From Proteobacteria bacterium UBA7415 (lineage in GTDB: Bacteria; Pseudomonadota; Gammaproteobacteria; Arenicellales; Arenicellaceae), in assembly GCA_002470515.1 (NCBI GenBank), contig DKML01000009.1, positions 1 to 64,000 of the forward strand: DNA of 64,000 bases, in the 5' to 3' direction. Shown piece by piece: positions 35,888 through 44,639 of this stretch; position 1 is the first letter of the stretch, and each line of letters opens with the position of its first letter. Under the pieces are notes generated by a model, which was given only the letters and a program-made list of their open reading frames with translations, searched no databases and was not told the DNA's origin. The translations under genes were made by a program, and so were the position numbers.

Positions 35888-36964
35888 TTAAGCACGAGAA
35901 TCAGCTAGACTTAGTTTGCGCCACGCTTGTGGCGAGCAATTATGCCAACTCCTAAATGCCCGTGTAAAGTTGGCGGCTTCGCTATAAGCAAGTAAATAGG
36001 CAATGTCAGACACATTTAGATGAGTTGTGTTGAGCCACTCGACTGCAAGTTCGTTGCGCTGTGATTTTAATAGCGATTTGTAACTACTGCCGCGCGCCTC
36101 GAGTCTCCGAGCTAGGGTGCGAGCCGATACCGCAAGTTCTTGGGCTATTTCAGGTAGCGTGGGTGGTTGAGTTGTTTCGCTATGAAAGCCCGTGTTTGAT
36201 GTGCGTTGTTGTTCAGCATAAGCTGCGTAGCGATTAGAGAAGAACTGATTTAGGTGGTGGCGAACCAAGCTTACGGAATTTTCTTGTGTGCTTAAGCTCA
36301 ACAGAATACTTCGACATTTCGCGACGTTATCTAGGTAACTGGATTGATCACTAAGTGGGGACTTTACATCTCCCCACGAGACTGGGATCGACAATACATT
36401 TTGTTTTTGCCCATAGCGACATATAGTCCCCAGATCTTTGTCCAGTGAATGAGCATATTTTGGTTTGGGGTGATCAAAGTGGATTGATGTTTGCGCACCA
36501 ATATCGTGCGCCATAATCGTTTCGATGATGGAACGACCAACGGAAGTCGAAATTTCACTCAACCAACGGCGCACTAAAGGGTTGGTCGATTGAACGTGGT
36601 TGATAATTTTGATTGTTGCATTATCTTCAACCAACGACGTGGTAACGATAGTTGAACGTGTTGCGCTGTATTCAGCAATTGTTTGCAGGGCTGAACGAAG
36701 ATCAGGTGCACACAAAGCCGCGAACCCAACTGGGCCATGACTGCTGAGTTGTATTTGTTTGCCAAAGCGCAGAGCGATAGATTCGACACCCATGCTCTCT
36801 AGTGCTGGAAACAGCCGGTCAGCAATTTCCCCATCCATATAATCTTGCTCAAGGGCGCTCGCAGAGAGCTCACCGAATTGTTGACTCAACGGTTTCCAAA
36901 GGTTGGGTTCTGCGGCGAGGATGAGGCGCAGATAAGCGGTGGAAATTTTATGTCTATCAGTCAA
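35888..36964 (-). CDS. AraC-family regulator (OruR/ArgR-like), divergent from alkB
   Basis: A 358-residue regulator. Residues ~15-200 form the arabinose-binding-like domain of the OruR/OpaR group (HGPVGFAALCAPDLRSALQTI is the characteristic patch). The end is a double HTH with LPEIAQELAVSARTLARRLEARG and NVSDIAYLLAYSEAANFTRAFRSWHNCSPQAWR. It is divergent from alkB across 160 bases. AraC-type activators beside alkB genes respond to alkanes or alkanols in other bacteria, so control of alkB is likely but inferred. Confidence 0.88.
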   Translation of the reverse strand: MTDRHKISTAYLRLILAAEPNLWKPLSQQFGELSASALEQDYMDGEIADRLFPALESMGVESIALRFGKQIQLSSHGPVGFAALCAPDLRSALQTIAEYSATRSTIVTTSLVEDNATIKIINHVQSTNPLVRRWLSEISTSVGRSIIETIMAHDIGAQTSIHFDHPKPKYAHSLDKDLGTICRYGQKQNVLSIPVSWGDVKSPLSDQSSYLDNVAKCRSILLSLSTQENSVSLVRHHLNQFFSNRYAAYAEQQRTSNTGFHSETTQPPTLPEIAQELAVSARTLARRLEARGSSYKSLLKSQRNELAVEWLNTTHLNVSDIAYLLAYSEAANFTRAFRSWHNCSPQAWRKLSLADSRA

Positions 36965-37124
36965 AAGTGTAGTTCACTGGGTTCAAATATTGTTTTAGGG
37001 CATTTACAGATCTTAGTGAGGCGCAGCCGTTTGGCTATTAATGATAAGTAAATAGTCATTTTATGAAATTCCAAGTATCTCATGCTTTCGTTATTATTGT
37101 GCCGTTACCAAAGGAGAAACGTTC

Positions 37125-38300
37125 ATGTACACAGTCCACGATTCAGTAAAAGGCCAAATTCAATTCACCGACCGCAAGCGCTATTTTTGGCTCGCCTCGA
37201 TTGTACTTCCTCTAATACCGTTAGCCGTTATATACGGTTACTACCAAGTTGGCTCGCCTTGGATGTTATTGCTTCCATTGGTGATTGCATATGTAATGAT
37301 TCCTATTCTTGATCATTTAGGCGGCGTGGATAAAACCAATCCACCAGAAGAAATAGTACCGCTGTTGGATGCGGACCCCTATTACAAAAACCTGCTGAAG
37401 ATGAGCATTCCATTGCACTTTGTTGTCGTGATCCTAAGCGCATGGTTTGTAGGCATTGAGCCACTACCTGTTTGGGCGATTCTCAGTTTTGCGATGACCG
37501 CCGGTATGTACAGTGGAGCGTGTATCAATACGGCCCATGAGATTGGACATAAAAACTCTAAGGAAGACCGGTTGTGGGCAAGAATAAGCTTAGCGGTTTG
37601 CGGTTACGGTCACTTCTGTATAGAACATAACTTAGGTCATCACCGAGATGTGTCTACGCCAGAAGATCCAGCAAGTTCGCGTATGGGCGAAAATATTTAC
37701 AGCTTCGCCATGCGTGAGTTGCCGGGTGCAGCTAAACGTGGATGGATGGCAGAACGGGACCGTCTTGCTAGAAAAGGGCATGGTTTTTGGTCAGTGCATA
37801 ACCATATTTTGCAATCGTATTCTCTTACTTTGTTATTCCAAGGCGCTCTAGTAATCGCTTTTGGCTGGCCTGTCCTATTGTTTCTAGTAGTCCATAACTT
37901 CTTTGCATGGATGCAACTTACCTCAGCCAATTATATTGAGCACTATGGTTTGCTAAGAATGCGTAAAGACAACGGCAAGTACGAGCGTTGTCAGCCTCAC
38001 CATTCATGGAACGCCAACCATCTGTTTAGCAACTTAATGTTGTTTCAACTAGAACGTCATTCTGACCATCACGCTAATCCAGCGAGACCTTTTCAGAGCT
38101 TGCGCAGTTTCGAAGACTTGCCTGAGCTGCCTGCGGGTTATTTCACCATGTACTTGATAGCGTACTTTCCACCGTTGTGGTTTAAAGTTATGAATCAACG
38201 AGTGGTTGACCTGCCTCACATCCAAGGTGACTTTTCTAAGATCAATCTTGATCCAAAGCGAGCGGAAGAGCTTAAAGCGAGGTACAGTGTTAGCGGGTAA
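37125..38300 (+). CDS. alkB: Alkane 1-monooxygenase
   Basis: A 391-residue non-heme diiron membrane enzyme that oxidises n-alkanes to 1-alkanols. All histidine boxes are present: HEIGHK (residues 138-143), EHNLGHH (167-173), LERHSDHHA near 310, and the AlkB-specific NYIEHYGLLR near 270. Membrane segments lie around 22-62 and 95-130. AAGGAG sits eight bases before the ATG. It needs rubredoxin and rubredoxin reductase, which are not in the window. A terminator follows immediately. Confidence 0.95.
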   Translation: MYTVHDSVKGQIQFTDRKRYFWLASIVLPLIPLAVIYGYYQVGSPWMLLLPLVIAYVMIPILDHLGGVDKTNPPEEIVPLLDADPYYKNLLKMSIPLHFVVVILSAWFVGIEPLPVWAILSFAMTAGMYSGACINTAHEIGHKNSKEDRLWARISLAVCGYGHFCIEHNLGHHRDVSTPEDPASSRMGENIYSFAMRELPGAAKRGWMAERDRLARKGHGFWSVHNHILQSYSLTLLFQGALVIAFGWPVLLFLVVHNFFAWMQLTSANYIEHYGLLRMRKDNGKYERCQPHHSWNANHLFSNLMLFQLERHSDHHANPARPFQSLRSFEDLPELPAGYFTMYLIAYFPPLWFKVMNQRVVDLPHIQGDFSKINLDPKRAEELKARYSVSG

Positions 38301-38331
38301 TCAACGCCAAGATTGCTTCACCTTTAAAATT

Positions 38332-38380
38332 AAAACCGCGAGAAAGCTTTCAGTTATGTCAGTGCTCTTGCGGTTTTTTT
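38332..38380 (+). terminator. Terminator after alkB
   Basis: AAAACCGCGAGA pairs with TCTTGCGGTTTT (one G-T pair) around a 22-base loop, followed by more T residues. Confidence 0.85.
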
Positions 38381-38421
38381 TGCTTGGAAGGTTTTGTAAC
38401 GTTATAAATGCGCCCCTGACT

Positions 38422-39186
38422 CTAGGGCTTCTGAACGTCGTTGCTGCGTCGCCCTGAGAGCTCACGCGCGATAGCTTTTACTGCGCCACGCATAATATTC
38501 ATTTCAATTTGTGTTGGTTCAGACTTACGCATGTACTGGCGAATGCGCATCAGGGTTTCACCTTGATGCGATTTTAAGAATTTGACATCCTTTAGTACCC
38601 ATTCAAGTTGTTCAAGAAGCTGTTCAAACTGCTCTGAAGAGGGCAGCGGTTGGCTGGCTTTTGCTGCTGATTCATTCGATATCGCTAGCTCTGAACTGAA
38701 ACTGCTGGCCTTAAAAATCTCGTAGCTCATAATCTGTACAGCAGCGGCGAGATTGAGCGAGCTGTAATCGGGGTTTGCGGGTAGCGTGAGTCTGTACTGG
38801 GCTAGCTTTAGATCGTCGTTATGTAAGCCCATTCGTTCTGGTCCAAACATCAAAGCGACTTTTCCGTGCTGCGAGTGCTTGAGCAGTAGCTGTGCGGCTT
38901 GCTCCGGTCCAACTACTGGAAGGTCGTAGCCTCGTGGCCGTGCTGTAGTAGCAATAGTTAGTTGAGAGTCTGCCAGACACGTAGCAAGATTTGCATATGT
39001 CTGACAGGTAGCGAGCATATCTGCCGCGCCAGCGGCCATCTGTGTGGCCTGTTCGCTTGGGTAGTCTTTAGGCGCTACAAGGTCGACATGCGATAGCGCC
39101 ATCGTTTTGGCAGACCGAACGGCAGAACCAATATTGCCAGGGTGAAAAGTGCGTACGAGAACTATGTGAATGTTGCTTAGCATCAT
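38422..39186 (-). CDS. trmJ: tRNA (Cm32/Um32) methyltransferase TrmJ
   Basis: A 254-residue SPOUT methyltransferase that 2'-O-methylates position 32 of some tRNAs. VRTFHPGNIGSAVRSAKTM, the knot motif FGPERMGLHNDDL and LPANPDYSSLNLAAAVQ are diagnostic of TrmJ. The C-terminal ~90 residues are the helical dimerisation extension seen in long TrmJ proteins. Two adjacent ATG codons (39186, 39183) could start it. It stands alone between alkB and hexR. Confidence 0.93.
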   Translation of the reverse strand: MMLSNIHIVLVRTFHPGNIGSAVRSAKTMALSHVDLVAPKDYPSEQATQMAAGAADMLATCQTYANLATCLADSQLTIATTARPRGYDLPVVGPEQAAQLLLKHSQHGKVALMFGPERMGLHNDDLKLAQYRLTLPANPDYSSLNLAAAVQIMSYEIFKASSFSSELAISNESAAKASQPLPSSEQFEQLLEQLEWVLKDVKFLKSHQGETLMRIRQYMRKSEPTQIEMNIMRGAVKAIARELSGRRSNDVQKP

Positions 39187-39246
39187 ATAAGGCTTGGTCA
39201 GAAGTACTGATGGGATTATTTGGAGCGAGGCTTAAAGCAGCACGAA

Positions 39247-40092
39247 TTAGTCAACTCGCGTAGAGGCAAGATTGAATTTAATAGACTTAATGTTCTCCTC
39301 TACTTCGGCACCTAATGTGAGAGCCACCTTGGTCGCTAACATATCGATTACCGCCAAATGAGCGATGCGAGAAGACATTGGTGTAAATAGGTCTGTGTCC
39401 TCAGCTGTTTGGGCATTTAATATTATTGAGCAGTGCTGCGCTAGTGGAGACTTCTCTGAGGTGATTCCAATAATGGTTGCCCCATTGCCCTGCGCAAACT
39501 GTGCGTTCTCGAGCATGGCTTTGGTTCGGCCTGTGTAAGAAATAAATATTGCTACATCTTGCGGCTGCAGCATCGACGAAATCATACGTTGATTTATATA
39601 GTCTGTGTGTGCAATTGACGGAATGCCAAACCTAAAGAATTTGTGTTGGGCATCCAATGCGACTGAACTTGATGCTCCCATACCAAAGAAGTTAATACTG
39701 CGGCATTCGCAGATAGCACTTGCAGCTGCATCCAGTGCAGTAGGATCTAGCCCAGTTGCTAGAGATTCTATGCTGGCATGAATCGACTGCAAAATCTTAT
39801 TGATAACGACCGTTGAGTCTTCCTGTGCGCCAATGTTGTCAACAAACAAATGTGCTGCTGAAGAAAGTTCCTGAGCGAGTCGTAATTTGAAGTCTGGATA
39901 ACCCTGGCATCCGAGCTTATGACACAGTCTGTTAACAGTTGGTTCGCTGACCTTGGCTCTTGTTGCCAAATTAGCAATAGACATGTGGATGACCGAGTTA
40001 GGGTCGGCTTTAATTACATCGACAAGCTTAAGGTCGGACTTACTAAAGCGGAGCGTATTGCTACTTAGTTGCGCGAGTAATGATGGTGTCAT
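39247..40092 (-). CDS. hexR: HexR, RpiR-family regulator of glucose catabolism
   Basis: A 281-residue regulator: an N-terminal HTH_6 domain (HMSIANLATRAKVSEPTVNRLCHKLGCQGYPDFKLRLAQEL) and a C-terminal SIS sugar-phosphate domain (NFFGMGASSSVALDAQHKFFRFG and ISYTGRTKAML). HexR binds 2-keto-3-deoxy-6-phosphogluconate, the Entner-Doudoroff intermediate, and lets go of DNA. It is divergent from gap and lies beside glk, zwf, pgl, edd and eda, the genes it controls in pseudomonads and Shewanella. A HexR-like box 60 bases upstream suggests autoregulation. Confidence 0.92.
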   Translation of the reverse strand: MTPSLLAQLSSNTLRFSKSDLKLVDVIKADPNSVIHMSIANLATRAKVSEPTVNRLCHKLGCQGYPDFKLRLAQELSSAAHLFVDNIGAQEDSTVVINKILQSIHASIESLATGLDPTALDAAASAICECRSINFFGMGASSSVALDAQHKFFRFGIPSIAHTDYINQRMISSMLQPQDVAIFISYTGRTKAMLENAQFAQGNGATIIGITSEKSPLAQHCSIILNAQTAEDTDLFTPMSSRIAHLAVIDMLATKVALTLGAEVEENIKSIKFNLASTRVD

Positions 40093-40151
40093 TGTGTTTT
40101 TGGTGTTGTTCTCAATTGTGATTTCAATTTTTACTTAACATCTACGAGGTC

Positions 40152-40166
40152 TGTAGTTTAGTTACA
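40152..40166. promoter_or_regulatory. HexR-like operator (degenerate), hexR side
   Basis: TGTAGT-TTA-GTTACA resembles the HexR consensus TGTAATwwwATTACA with imperfect arms. It lies 60 bases upstream of the hexR ATG, a position suited to autoregulation. Confidence 0.55.
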
Positions 40167-40223
40167 GACAAATCATAACCTAATTACCACGTCCGAGTTA
40201 TTAAGTGGATAAATTGAGCTAAA

Positions 40224-40238
40224 AGTAATTTCATTACA
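40224..40238. promoter_or_regulatory. HexR-like operator, one mismatch
   Basis: AGTAAT-TTC-ATTACA differs from the consensus arms at the first base. It sits in the middle of the hexR/gap intergenic region. Confidence 0.65.
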
Positions 40239-40264
40239 AAAAGACGTATAAGTTGCAATGTTTA

Positions 40265-40279
40265 TGTAATTATATTACA
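40265..40279. promoter_or_regulatory. HexR operator, perfect arms, gap promoter
   Basis: TGTAAT-TAT-ATTACA is a perfect match to the HexR consensus. It covers the spacer between a possible -35 TTGCAA (40253) and -10 TACATT (40276), so bound HexR would block the gap promoter. Confidence 0.82.
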
Positions 40280-40347
40280 TTTAGGGCGTTGTTAAGAGGT
40301 CCCTACGCCTGAATATGGCATAGATGACTCCTATTTACAGTTAAAAA

Positions 40348-40362
40348 TGTAATTCTATTACA
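40348..40362. promoter_or_regulatory. HexR operator, perfect arms, beside gap start
   Basis: TGTAAT-TCT-ATTACA has perfect arms and ends eight bases before the gap ATG, touching its ribosome binding site (AGGTGAG). Confidence 0.8.
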
Positions 40363-40370
40363 GGTGAGAA

Positions 40371-41411
40371 ATGATCAAGATTGCTATTAATGGTTTCGGT
40401 CGCATTGGAAGAAACGTAGTAAGAGCGCTTTACGAAAATGGTTTGTCAGACCAGGTAAAGGTTGTAGCGATTAACGATCTAGGCGAAGCTCGAATTAATG
40501 CTCACCTACTCAAATACGACACAGCGCATGGAGAGTTTCATCAAGCCGTGAGTGTTGAGGGCGACGAAATTATAATTGGCCAAGACCGAGTTAGGGTTCT
40601 AAGCGAACGCTCGCCGCAATCCCTACCTTGGGCAGAACTTGATATTGACTTAGTAATGGAATGTACCGGCTTATTTACCAAGCGCGAAGATGCAGCGATG
40701 CACTTAGAGGCAGGGGCGCAGCAAGTATTGATTTCTGCTCCAGGTGCCGGGGCCGATGCGACTATTGTTTACGGTGTTAACGACTCAGTGCTAACCGGTT
40801 CGCATCAAGTGGTGTCTAATGCGTCTTGCACAACCAATTGCTTGGCACCAATCGCCGCAGCATTACACGCTGAACTTGGAATTGACAAAGGTTTGGCCAA
40901 TACCGTGCACGCCTACACCAATGACCAAAGTCTAAACGACGTTTATCACACTGACCTGCGTCGAGCACGAGCAGCTGGGCACTCGATGATCCCATCCAAA
41001 ACAGGAGCAGCGGCCGCCATTGGCTTGGTTATACCTTCTCTTGATGGGCGCTTAGACGGCTTGTCAGTGCGGGTACCTACATTGAACGTTTCGTTATTAG
41101 ACTTAACCATCAATACGTCACGCGCCACGAGCGTTGCTGAAGTGAACGAAATCTTAAGCAATGCGGCTGCAGGCTCGAAGAACGGCATTCTAGCAATAAA
41201 CGACTTGCCCTTAGTGTCATCGGACTTTAATCACAATCCAGCGTCTAGTATTGTTGATGTTACTCAAACTAAAGTTCAAGGCGACTTAGTTAAGGTCTTG
41301 GCTTGGTATGACAATGAGTGGGGATTTTCGAATCGCATGATTGACACTGCATTAGCAATGGCCGCGGTGAAAGCGAGAGATGAATCTCAACAATTCTCAA
41401 AAGCTGGCTAA
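40371..41411 (+). CDS. gap: Glyceraldehyde-3-phosphate dehydrogenase, type I
   Basis: A 346-residue GAPDH: NAD-binding [15 protein letters not shown] at the start, the catalytic Cys in [12 protein letters not shown] and the catalytic His in [14 protein letters not shown]. The segment after the NAD site ([21 protein letters not shown]) resembles gap-1/erythrose-4-phosphate dehydrogenase relatives that sit with edd in pseudomonads. Two HexR boxes immediately upstream tie it to glucose catabolism, where it oxidises the glyceraldehyde-3-phosphate from Eda. An epd-like activity cannot be excluded. Confidence 0.92.
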   Translation: MIKIAINGFGRIGRNVVRALYENGLSDQVKVVAINDLGEARINAHLLKYDTAHGEFHQAVSVEGDEIIIGQDRVRVLSERSPQSLPWAELDIDLVMECTGLFTKREDAAMHLEAGAQQVLISAPGAGADATIVYGVNDSVLTGSHQVVSNASCTTNCLAPIAAALHAELGIDKGLANTVHAYTNDQSLNDVYHTDLRRARAAGHSMIPSKTGAAAAIGLVIPSLDGRLDGLSVRVPTLNVSLLDLTINTSRATSVAEVNEILSNAAAGSKNGILAINDLPLVSSDFNHNPASSIVDVTQTKVQGDLVKVLAWYDNEWGFSNRMIDTALAMAAVKARDESQQFSKAG

Positions 41412-41426
41412 GTTTAGTTGGTTGAG

Positions 41427-41930
41427 TTAGTCAAGCGATAGCTGGTAAAACACGCTGTGTGGATCCTTTTGGTAGCTACCAAAAGGGTCGCACTCCTTGA
41501 AGCCATGTGCCGTATACAGGCGTCGCGCCGGATTAAACACCTTATTTGTTCCGGTCTCTAATGCTAGGTAGGCGATTTGATGCTTAGCAGCATGGCCTAA
41601 TATATGCATTAAGAGCGCCCGACCGATGCCCCTTCGTGTGGCGCTCGGGTCTACTTTCATAGACTTTATTTCTGCATAGGGCGAAGTGCTAACATCAGCG
41701 TCTCTACTCTTTGGAAACACCTTAAGAGCGACACAACCCAGAACTTTATCGTCAATGTCTCTCGCGCTCCACACCGTTAAGTCAGGATGTCTGCGAGCCT
41801 GCGTATTTAGGGCGTGGGAGCTTTCAGGCGGCGAATGGCGCAGCATTTCGATTCTATGTTGTTCTAAAAGCGCAATGACTTGGCCGTCAGTCAGTTTATC
41901 AATATCTATAGTGTGGTCTTTAAACGTCAT
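41427..41930 (-). CDS. GNAT-family N-acetyltransferase
   Basis: A 167-residue GNAT protein. The acetyl-CoA loop reads VDPSATRRGIGRALLMHIL, preceded by AEIKSMKV, and the end reads ALETGTNKVFNPARRLYTAHGFKEC. This resembles the YsnE-type small acetyltransferases of unknown substrate. It is convergent with gap (15 bases) and lies 59 bases after glk ends, so it may be on the glk transcript. Confidence 0.82.
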   Translation of the reverse strand: MTFKDHTIDIDKLTDGQVIALLEQHRIEMLRHSPPESSHALNTQARRHPDLTVWSARDIDDKVLGCVALKVFPKSRDADVSTSPYAEIKSMKVDPSATRRGIGRALLMHILGHAAKHQIAYLALETGTNKVFNPARRLYTAHGFKECDPFGSYQKDPHSVFYQLSLD

Positions 41931-41989
41931 CTCTTAAGTGTGACCTCTTACGCTTAGGGAAATAATGCCACATTTCATTACAAATAATC

Positions 41990-42982
41990 CTACAGTTCTA
42001 GCTCGCTAAGGCGTTCTGCCGCATAGACACTTGCACCTACCAATCCAGGGTTTTTGTGTGTAATTAAATGAGTTGGGATCTTTTGCATTAAATCGTGGTG
42101 TCGACCTTTGTTTTCAAACCCCGTTCGAAACCGACTAGCTTGAAGTTGAGACGGGTAGCGTTGAGCAATACCTCCACCAATAAAGACTCCATCTGTGGCC
42201 CCGAGTTCAAGCGCCACATCTCCAGCAACTTGTCCGAGGATCTCGAAAAATATATCCATGGTTTGCGTACAGGTAGAATCGGTACGTGCAATGCCAGCAA
42301 CAGCGATGTCAGCCGCAATAAGGCCAGGGTTGTCTTGCCCATGGATATCACATAAGGCTTCGTAAATATTGACAAGCCCAGGGCCAGACAACAAACGCTC
42401 TCGAGACACACGCGCGTCAAATTTGGTGTGCAAGAACTCTAGGATTTTACCTTGTAGCGAGGATTCAGGTGCAAACCCAACATGACCACCTTCGGTGACT
42501 AATGGGTGCAATATGCCTTTGTTTCGGCACAAGCCAGCAACACCAAGTCCACTGCCGGGCCCCAGTGCGCCATAGGTGAAATCTGAATCATCGAGGGGGT
42601 CGGTGCTTTTGAGATTGCCCAGAGTCATTAAATCGTCTGAACCGAGTTTAACCAAGCTGTAGGCGATGGCTTCCCAATCGTTTAAAAGCCATGCATTGTC
42701 TGTGCTATATCGCTGGCGCAAAGATTCGCAGTCGATTTGCCAATGACTATTGGGGAACCTTACTGTTTCGTCTACTACGGGCCCTGCAACGGCTAGGCTT
42801 AACGCGGCAACGCGATCAATTTTATGCGAATGCAAATAGGTGTCGATGGCAAGATCAACACTAAGGAAGTCGCTGCACTCCAAGGTTTGCGCTAATTCAA
42901 AGTGCCGTGCGTCGTTGCTTGCTATCGCAAAGCGCGCGTTGGTGCCGCCGATGTCGGCAACGAGGACTGGATTTTTAACCAT
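41990..42982 (-). CDS. glk: Glucokinase
   Basis: A 330-residue glucokinase of the proteobacterial Glk family: ATP-binding LVADIGGTNARFAIAS at the N-terminus, LSLAVAGPVVDETVRFPNSHW, NDWEAIAYS with the catalytic Asp, and GPGSGLGVAGL. It phosphorylates glucose to glucose-6-phosphate, the substrate of the divergent zwf. A HexR-like box lies 28 bases upstream. Confidence 0.94.
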   Translation of the reverse strand: MVKNPVLVADIGGTNARFAIASNDARHFELAQTLECSDFLSVDLAIDTYLHSHKIDRVAALSLAVAGPVVDETVRFPNSHWQIDCESLRQRYSTDNAWLLNDWEAIAYSLVKLGSDDLMTLGNLKSTDPLDDSDFTYGALGPGSGLGVAGLCRNKGILHPLVTEGGHVGFAPESSLQGKILEFLHTKFDARVSRERLLSGPGLVNIYEALCDIHGQDNPGLIAADIAVAGIARTDSTCTQTMDIFFEILGQVAGDVALELGATDGVFIGGGIAQRYPSQLQASRFRTGFENKGRHHDLMQKIPTHLITHKNPGLVGASVYAAERLSELEL

Positions 42983-43009
42983 AGTACGTTATGTCGCGTT
43001 TTATCAATC

Positions 43010-43024
43010 AGTAATTAAATTACA
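43010..43024. promoter_or_regulatory. HexR-like operator, glk side
   Basis: AGTAAT-TAA-ATTACA has one mismatch to the HexR consensus. It is 28 bases upstream of the glk ATG. Confidence 0.72.
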
Positions 43025-43060
43025 TTAAGGCTGCAATTAGGAGCGAACTCAATCAATCAA

Positions 43061-43075
43061 TGTAATATAATTACA
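43061..43075. promoter_or_regulatory. HexR operator, perfect arms, zwf side
   Basis: TGTAAT-ATA-ATTACA is a perfect HexR match in the glk/zwf divergent region, about 100 bases upstream of zwf. Confidence 0.82.
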
Positions 43076-43172
43076 TAAAGCCAAGAGAAGTCAACATCTG
43101 AATCGAACCGTGCTTTAATAGAAGTCTAAACCATTTTAATCGATAGCTGCTTACCTAAAGCACAACTTACTT

Positions 43173-44639
43173 ATGCTAAATGCTTGCAATATAGTCATCG
43201 TCGGAGGGGAAGGGGATCTTGCTTTCCGTAAATTATATCCAGCTCTCTACAGTTTACACTGCGAAAATCTACTTGCCGAGACCACCAAAATTGTTGGTTT
43301 TGGGCGAGGAGGCTATGAAAACGAAGCGTTTTTTGAGGCCATGCGTGATTGGACTGAGAAAAGCGATTATGTGAAGGAATTTGATAAGAAAAATTGGCAA
43401 TCGTTTTGTAAGCGAGTCATTCAATTTGTGGGTGATGCGACTAAGGGCGAAGATATTAAGGCACTTGATACGCAACTTGGTGGTGGCGATACTGTATTTT
43501 TCTTGTCTACCCCCCCGTCAATTTTTGCGCCAATTTGTAATGCTATGGGTGAGGCAGGCGTTGTCACAGAACGCACTCGTCTGTTGGTGGAAAAGCCATT
43601 GGGAACCTCTCAAGAAACGTTTAATGAGATAAATGATACGCTATTTAAGACATTTGACGAACATCAAATTTATCGAATTGATCACTACCTTGGCAAAGAA
43701 ACGGTACAAAATTTATTAGCCCTGCGCTTCGCGAATATTCTGTTCGAGCCTTTGTGGAACAGAAATTACATAGACCATGTACAAGTAACAGTGGCTGAAA
43801 CAGTGGGCTCAGGTGGCCGTTGGAGTTATTACGACGAATCTGGTGCGCTCCGCGACATGGTTCAAAATCATCTATTGCAGCTAGTGTGCTTGGTGGCGAT
43901 GGAATTTCCAGCGCGCAACAAGCCGGACGACATCCGCGATGAAAAACTCAAAGTGATTCGTAGTCTCAAAGATATAGGGGCGCACAACGTACGGGACACC
44001 ACAGTTAAGGGCCAATATGTTTCTGGCTCAGTCGATAATGAGATCGTTCCTGGTTACAAAGAGGAAAAAGACGCAACGGATACTAACTCCGATACCGACA
44101 CTTTTGTGGCCATTAAAGCCGAGATCGAGAACGCTCGTTGGGCAGGCGTTCCTTTTTACTTGCGAACGGGCAAGAGAATGTCACAACGCTTTTCAGAAAT
44201 CGTTATCCAGTTTAAGCCTGTTGTGTTTAAGTTTATTGACGTAAACCCTAATGACATTAATAACAATCGCTTAGTGATAAGACTCCAACCTAATGAAGGT
44301 ATTGAGTTAAACCTGATGAACAAAGTACCAGGGTTGAGCGAATCGTTTAGTTTGCAAAACGTGGGGCTCAACCTTTCATTTGAAGAGGCCTTTGAAGAAC
44401 ATCGCAGTCCAAGCGCGTATGAGCGACTGTTGCTGGATGTAACGAGAGGCGATCAAACTCTGTTTATGCGCAGCGATGAATTACGCGGCGCATGGCGCTG
44501 GGTGGATGGCATTATTGAAGGTTGGGAACAAACTCGGCAACCTACTCAGGGTTATAGAGCAGGTTCAATGGGGCCCGATGATTCATTGGCACTTATGATC
44601 AAAGATGGTCGACGTTGGATGGAGTTTGACGAGCAATAA
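43173..44639 (+). CDS. zwf: Glucose-6-phosphate 1-dehydrogenase
   Basis: A 488-residue Zwf: nucleotide-binding VGGEGDLAFRKLYPALYSL at the N-terminus and the substrate signature DHYLGKETVQN, with the catalytic Asp-His and Lys. The usual G-x-SGDLT form is replaced by G-E-GDLA, as in some marine gammaproteobacteria and pseudomonads. It oxidises glucose-6-phosphate to the lactone used by Pgl. Its stop overlaps the pgl ATG by one base (TAATG). The ribosome binding site is weak. Confidence 0.95.
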   Translation: MLNACNIVIVGGEGDLAFRKLYPALYSLHCENLLAETTKIVGFGRGGYENEAFFEAMRDWTEKSDYVKEFDKKNWQSFCKRVIQFVGDATKGEDIKALDTQLGGGDTVFFLSTPPSIFAPICNAMGEAGVVTERTRLLVEKPLGTSQETFNEINDTLFKTFDEHQIYRIDHYLGKETVQNLLALRFANILFEPLWNRNYIDHVQVTVAETVGSGGRWSYYDESGALRDMVQNHLLQLVCLVAMEFPARNKPDDIRDEKLKVIRSLKDIGAHNVRDTTVKGQYVSGSVDNEIVPGYKEEKDATDTNSDTDTFVAIKAEIENARWAGVPFYLRTGKRMSQRFSEIVIQFKPVVFKFIDVNPNDINNNRLVIRLQPNEGIELNLMNKVPGLSESFSLQNVGLNLSFEEAFEEHRSPSAYERLLLDVTRGDQTLFMRSDELRGAWRWVDGIIEGWEQTRQPTQGYRAGSMGPDDSLALMIKDGRRWMEFDEQ

